In this document: in pieces, positions 60,601 through 64,000 of the stretch
Layout: each line of letters opens with the position of its first letter
Position numbering within the stretch: the first letter of the stretch is position 1
Origin: Arenicola marina
Lineage: Eukaryota > Annelida > Polychaeta > Arenicolidae
Direction: 5' to 3'
DNA: 64,000 bases
Assembly (NCBI GenBank): GCA_964019135.1
Contig: OZ025249.1
Location: 38,515,759-38,579,758, forward strand
Translations under genes and position numbers: made by a program
Notes under the pieces: model-generated
What the model saw: only the letters and a program-made list of their open reading frames with translations
What the model was told of the DNA's origin: nothing
Database searches by the model: none

Positions 60601-63352
60601 AAGTATTGGACTTCAATAAGACAATTAAGTAAAAAAAAGCAGGTGAGAAGAAGTAAAGAATGTAAGAAGATAGGGCATACAAGATCGTACAATACAATTC
60701 TGTAGAACTCAGAGATTGAGTTGCAACTACATAATAATGAGGAGTAGTGGTGGATGAAGCTGAAAAAACTTATTTTGCCATGCTCTCCCAATAAACCCGT
60801 TTAAGCTATTCAGGTTCAACCTACAGTCTGTGAAAAACCATGTTATAACGCAGCTCCCTATAATATTATATACCCGCGGCCTACCTCTCTCGGTCGATAT
60901 ACATGGGAAGATGAATATATCCATCCCCTCCTGTGTTGAATACCTAATTTAGACCTCCTGTATGTTATGACTCGTATAATACGTCCCACAAGCCGGTATA
61001 ATTCGCCGCCGGAGTATGTCACCGATTTATTATAACATATGAGTATGGTGAATAAAATTTGCCTCCCACCGTATCGACCCCGCAATAAATCACGTGATAA
61101 TATTGATGCATACCGTTTTCTCTCCTTTTTTCATATATCGGGTCTTCTGCAACACACCGGCGTCGAAATCTGCCACATATCTCCCATTAAGTTGGCGTCA
61201 CTTGTTTGTTTTTTGTTTCTTACAATATTTTTTTTACATTGTTGGTTAAAGTATATATATCTTGGCATCGGGTGGATAGCTGTGGAACTGAATGAGTGGT
61301 TTGTTTTCTGTCATAAAGTAGAACAGATGAAGTAAAAAAAGTCGTTGAAAATTGAAAGTTTATTATTAACAAATGAGCCATTTATATGTATAGATTTACT
61401 ACGTGTGTTAGTCGTGGTAACTATTCTAAAACCCGCCAGCAATCTATGTCCTACCCGGCATCCATTATTTGGGCAAAAAATGTATTTAAAAAACGTTTCT
61501 TAACACCCTTACTCTGCAAGAACACTTGAAATGATTCTCTTGGGAAATGTTACATGAGCAGCTTTAAAGGGAACCGCCAGCCTGGCCTCTAACGCTGCTT
61601 TACTGATTCATATCATACCCAATTGTTTATCCTCCAAATTACAGAATTTTTTGTTCTATCTGTAGCTCACAATAAAATTTAGAATTGATCGCTAGGCACG
61701 ATTTCGCCGCCTACCCATGCGGCAGCCCTTTTGGGTGGGTGGGGGTGGGTGGGGGTGGGCGGCGGTGGGTGGGGGTGGGTGGGGGCGTGATGACATCCAC
61801 CCCTGCTGGGTTTCGAAGTATATATCCGTCAGCCCCAAGGTCACAACACACGGCCTATAACGAATTGCGTAATAACTTCATTTGATTGGAACTACAATTG
61901 ATAGAGTAGTGAGTGAGTCGACATGCTCTGCAAACGCTTTAGGAGAACACCCCCGGGGCCGATATACATCACTTAGTGCATATCACGTGGGCGCATATTT
62001 AACCCCTTCCCCCCTACACCCCGACTGACCACGCCCAACCATCACCCTCACTCTCATACCTGTGACGAGTCCCGGAAGTACCCAAAATCCGTGTCCATGG
62101 CGACACCGCAGTGCCCTCCGACGAGCACCAAGCACGCTAAACCCCGAAGGGAACGCAGGGAATTGTAAAACAATTTGCACAATTTGTACAATCATGGGTA
62201 TTTATTATATTTTTACCCAATTTATCCCGTTATCTTTTTTACCTTTTCATTTCCACCACCTGCGCTCCTTCCTCCCTTCCCCTCTCCCCTCGTCCATTCC
62301 CCACGCACCTCCAACGTACGTACCCCTCCCCACCTCCCTCTCTCCCATATATGGGCCGCGGGATACAGTAGGGGGATTGGTTTCCTGGTAGCGGCATCAT
62401 AGTTAGCCCCGCCAATACTGAGCCAATCGCCCCCCCCCCTCCCCGCCCCCCACACTCTCTCTCTCTTTCTCTCTCCGCGGAACGACATGTAAGGGGAAAA
62501 AAGGAACCTGGTGGATACGGTTAATTGATGGAGTGATCTTCCTCAGAGAGAGTCCCGGCCCTCTTCGGCCCGGCCCGGCCCGCCCCGGCCCAGCCCGCCC
62601 TGTCCCGGCCGGCGACATACCCATACCCACACCCACACCCATAGCGATACCCATAGAGATACCCATAGCCAGAGCCGAGCTATCATTGGCTGAGAGCCCC
62701 ATTGATGCAGGCGTCGCCGTCCCATTTAACAGCGACCCCCACCGGCCAAGCGGCTTGACAACCGAACGCGAAGAAGACCCTCCGACCGCCGGCTAACGCC
62801 CCGCCCAAACCAGCCCAGTGGAGGTAGTCGATGTTGTCAGGCGCGCCAACACAAGGACAGGCACAGCGAAGGGGCGTACGGTAACGGAAAGTGAGACAAC
62901 CCCGTTAAAGACAGAGAGAGTGAGACATAGGAAGAGGCAAAGAGAGGCAGAGAGACCGGATATGCTTACCACTTCAGCGCGCACCACCTGAGCCAACCAA
63001 CCGACCATTCAACGATCCAGTTCAGCCACTGTTCAAAACGCGAAGGCGACGCTTTAAATTAAACTATACAGTAAAAAGAAAGCTAGGAGTGTAACCGATA
63101 ACCGATACCATCTACCCGTGAAGGATTTTTTCAGCCACATACTTTGAATCATAAATCTAAGGAAAGAAAAACACAACGAATATCGAAGTACGCACGAACA
63201 AGCTGACGACACAAAAACAGTCAAAACCGGACAGGAATTTGTGGTGAAAGTGCAAACGGCCGCGCGTGGAGTTCTTCTTGGCCCCCTCTCCACCAGGTAG
63301 CCTCAAAACTCACGGCAGCGCACCCTCTGAACGCGGAACTTTACACTGAAAC
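60601..63352. other. Intergenic DNA and upstream region of the last gene
   Basis: It holds a G-rich tract of GGGTGGGTGGGGG type at about 61731-61790, a C-rich tract near 62260-62345 and a CCCGGCCCGG cluster with CCCATACCCACA repeats (about 62565-62670). The last 300 bases before the ATG at 63353 presumably include the 5' UTR and promoter of that gene. No TATA box stands out. Confidence 0.45.
61731..61790 (+). repeat. G-rich tract with G-quadruplex potential
   Basis: Ten or more runs of three to five G are separated by single T or C bases (GGGTGGGTGGGGGTGGG). This satisfies the usual four-run rule for quadruplex formation several times over. It lies in non-coding DNA. Confidence 0.7.
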
Positions 63353-63422
63353 ATGGCAGTCATGAAGCTAGCGCTGCTGGCCAGTTTAGCGACATTTCTT
63401 CTCGTCACGGACTGCCTCGAAG
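63353..63422 (+). CDS. First exon (signal peptide) of an unidentified secreted or membrane protein
   Basis: The ATG at 63353 lies in GAAACATGG (A at -3, G at +4). The exon encodes MAVMKLALLASLATFLLV and then TDCLE plus one base, ending at a GTAAGA donor (phase 1). A basic residue followed by a 13-residue hydrophobic core and small residues is a standard signal peptide. A second ATG in frame (Met4) could also serve as the start. The gene continues to the right. Its function cannot be told from 23 residues. Confidence 0.6.
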
Positions 63423-63975
63423 GTAAGAATCAATATCCCACATGCCGAACTCTCACCTTTCATCTCGAGTTTTTCTTTGCGAGTGGCATATCTTTTTGAA
63501 CGGCTGAAATAATCTCGCTCCCTATGTGGAAGATTTGCTTTTTTTTACAAGTAGCTGATGCATTTCAGTTGTTTTCCCTTGCGCAGAAATCAAAGTGCTG
63601 CTTGCCGTAAATATTTTTTGGTAACGCGGGACACTTGTGCTGTTATACGGTCGAAAAAACGTATCGTATCCGACACAGCTGTCCGCCAGAATGATGGGGT
63701 TTTAACTAATGATAATATTATGTAATTTGTTAAAAAGATAATTGCAGACGTTTGCTTTAGTTCAGGCGCACGATAATAAAATTAGTATCCAACATGATAC
63801 CAACGGGAATGTTGCAAATGAGCAATATGTCAAAGGGTATAACGGCAGAATTATGAATAATGAACTATGTTTATATGATTAGTAATGTATCATGCCATTG
63901 TTGCTGCGTGACGTACGGACTCTGATATTCACAAGTAGTTTGTATAATTAAACACATAATCTTTCCTCAACTCAG
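63423..63975 (+). other. First intron of the last gene
   Basis: AT-rich sequence from the GTAAGA donor to a TTTCCTCAACTCAG acceptor. No repeat element was recognised. Confidence 0.45.
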
Positions 63976-64000
63976 GCGGGGTTCAAATGGATTCCGCGCT
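63976..64000 (+). CDS. Probable second exon of the last gene, cut by the window end
   Basis: After CTCAACTCAG, the sequence reads in phase with the previous exon as GGVQMDSAL (the first Gly is the split codon) with no stop before the window ends. With only 25 bases, the support is the acceptor and the phase match. Confidence 0.4.

Overview
The window looks like nuclear DNA of a bilaterian invertebrate. Coding exons are short and scattered and end in GT-AG introns. The window carries tRNA-derived SINEs, short foldback DNA elements, many oligo-C/oligo-G runs and an exceptional load of minisatellites. I cannot name the species. A marine deuterostome such as a lancelet, hemichordate or echinoderm is a guess from the SINE style and minisatellite content. 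I see no operons, no CRISPR array, and no retrovirus-like or Polinton-like coding region. Two runs of N (34936-35135 and 59971-60170), each exactly 200 bases, are assembly gaps.

Four pieces of protein-coding gene are supported, all on the + strand. (1) A large first exon, 5351-6473, encodes a cytosolic His-rich, poly-Gln and acidic domain followed by one membrane segment; its later exons were not found. (2) A short signal-peptide exon lies at 27681-27843, of unknown continuation. (3) The last six exons of a dipeptidyl-peptidase IV family gene (S9B; the DPP4/FAP/DPP6/DPP10 group) run from 35914 to 46591. They encode 165 residues of the alpha/beta-hydrolase domain with Ser, Asp and His all kept, followed by a stop and candidate poly(A) signals. 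(4) The first exon of another secreted or membrane protein lies at 63353-63422, with a probable second exon running off the window at 63976.

Most of the rest is tandem repeat: about 106 bp x5 (3313-3870), 20 bp (8211-10477), 38 bp (12251-13264), 30 bp (15419-18139), 38/76 bp (24490-24755), 33 bp (28496-30809), 12 bp (32490-32866), a decayed ~31 bp array (about 33560-34215), a 6.6 kb purine-rich array inside the DPP intron (38870-45470) and a 15 bp array (56045-59370). Together they cover roughly 20 kb. Several are stop-free in two or more frames and give open frames of up to 2213 codons, which I judge not to be genes.

The most interesting pattern is that two arrays are built on, or against, pol III promoter boxes of tRNA-derived SINEs. 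The 38 bp array is the A-box head of a SINE repeated about 27 times in front of its single B box. The 15 bp array starts just after the B box of a second tRNA-like head. Higher-order structure is legible in several arrays: an exact 720 bp doubling, a 1662 bp period, a 159 bp period, and a two-letter variant code in the 33 bp array. The exons listed are pieces of separate genes, and nothing in the window shows that they act together.
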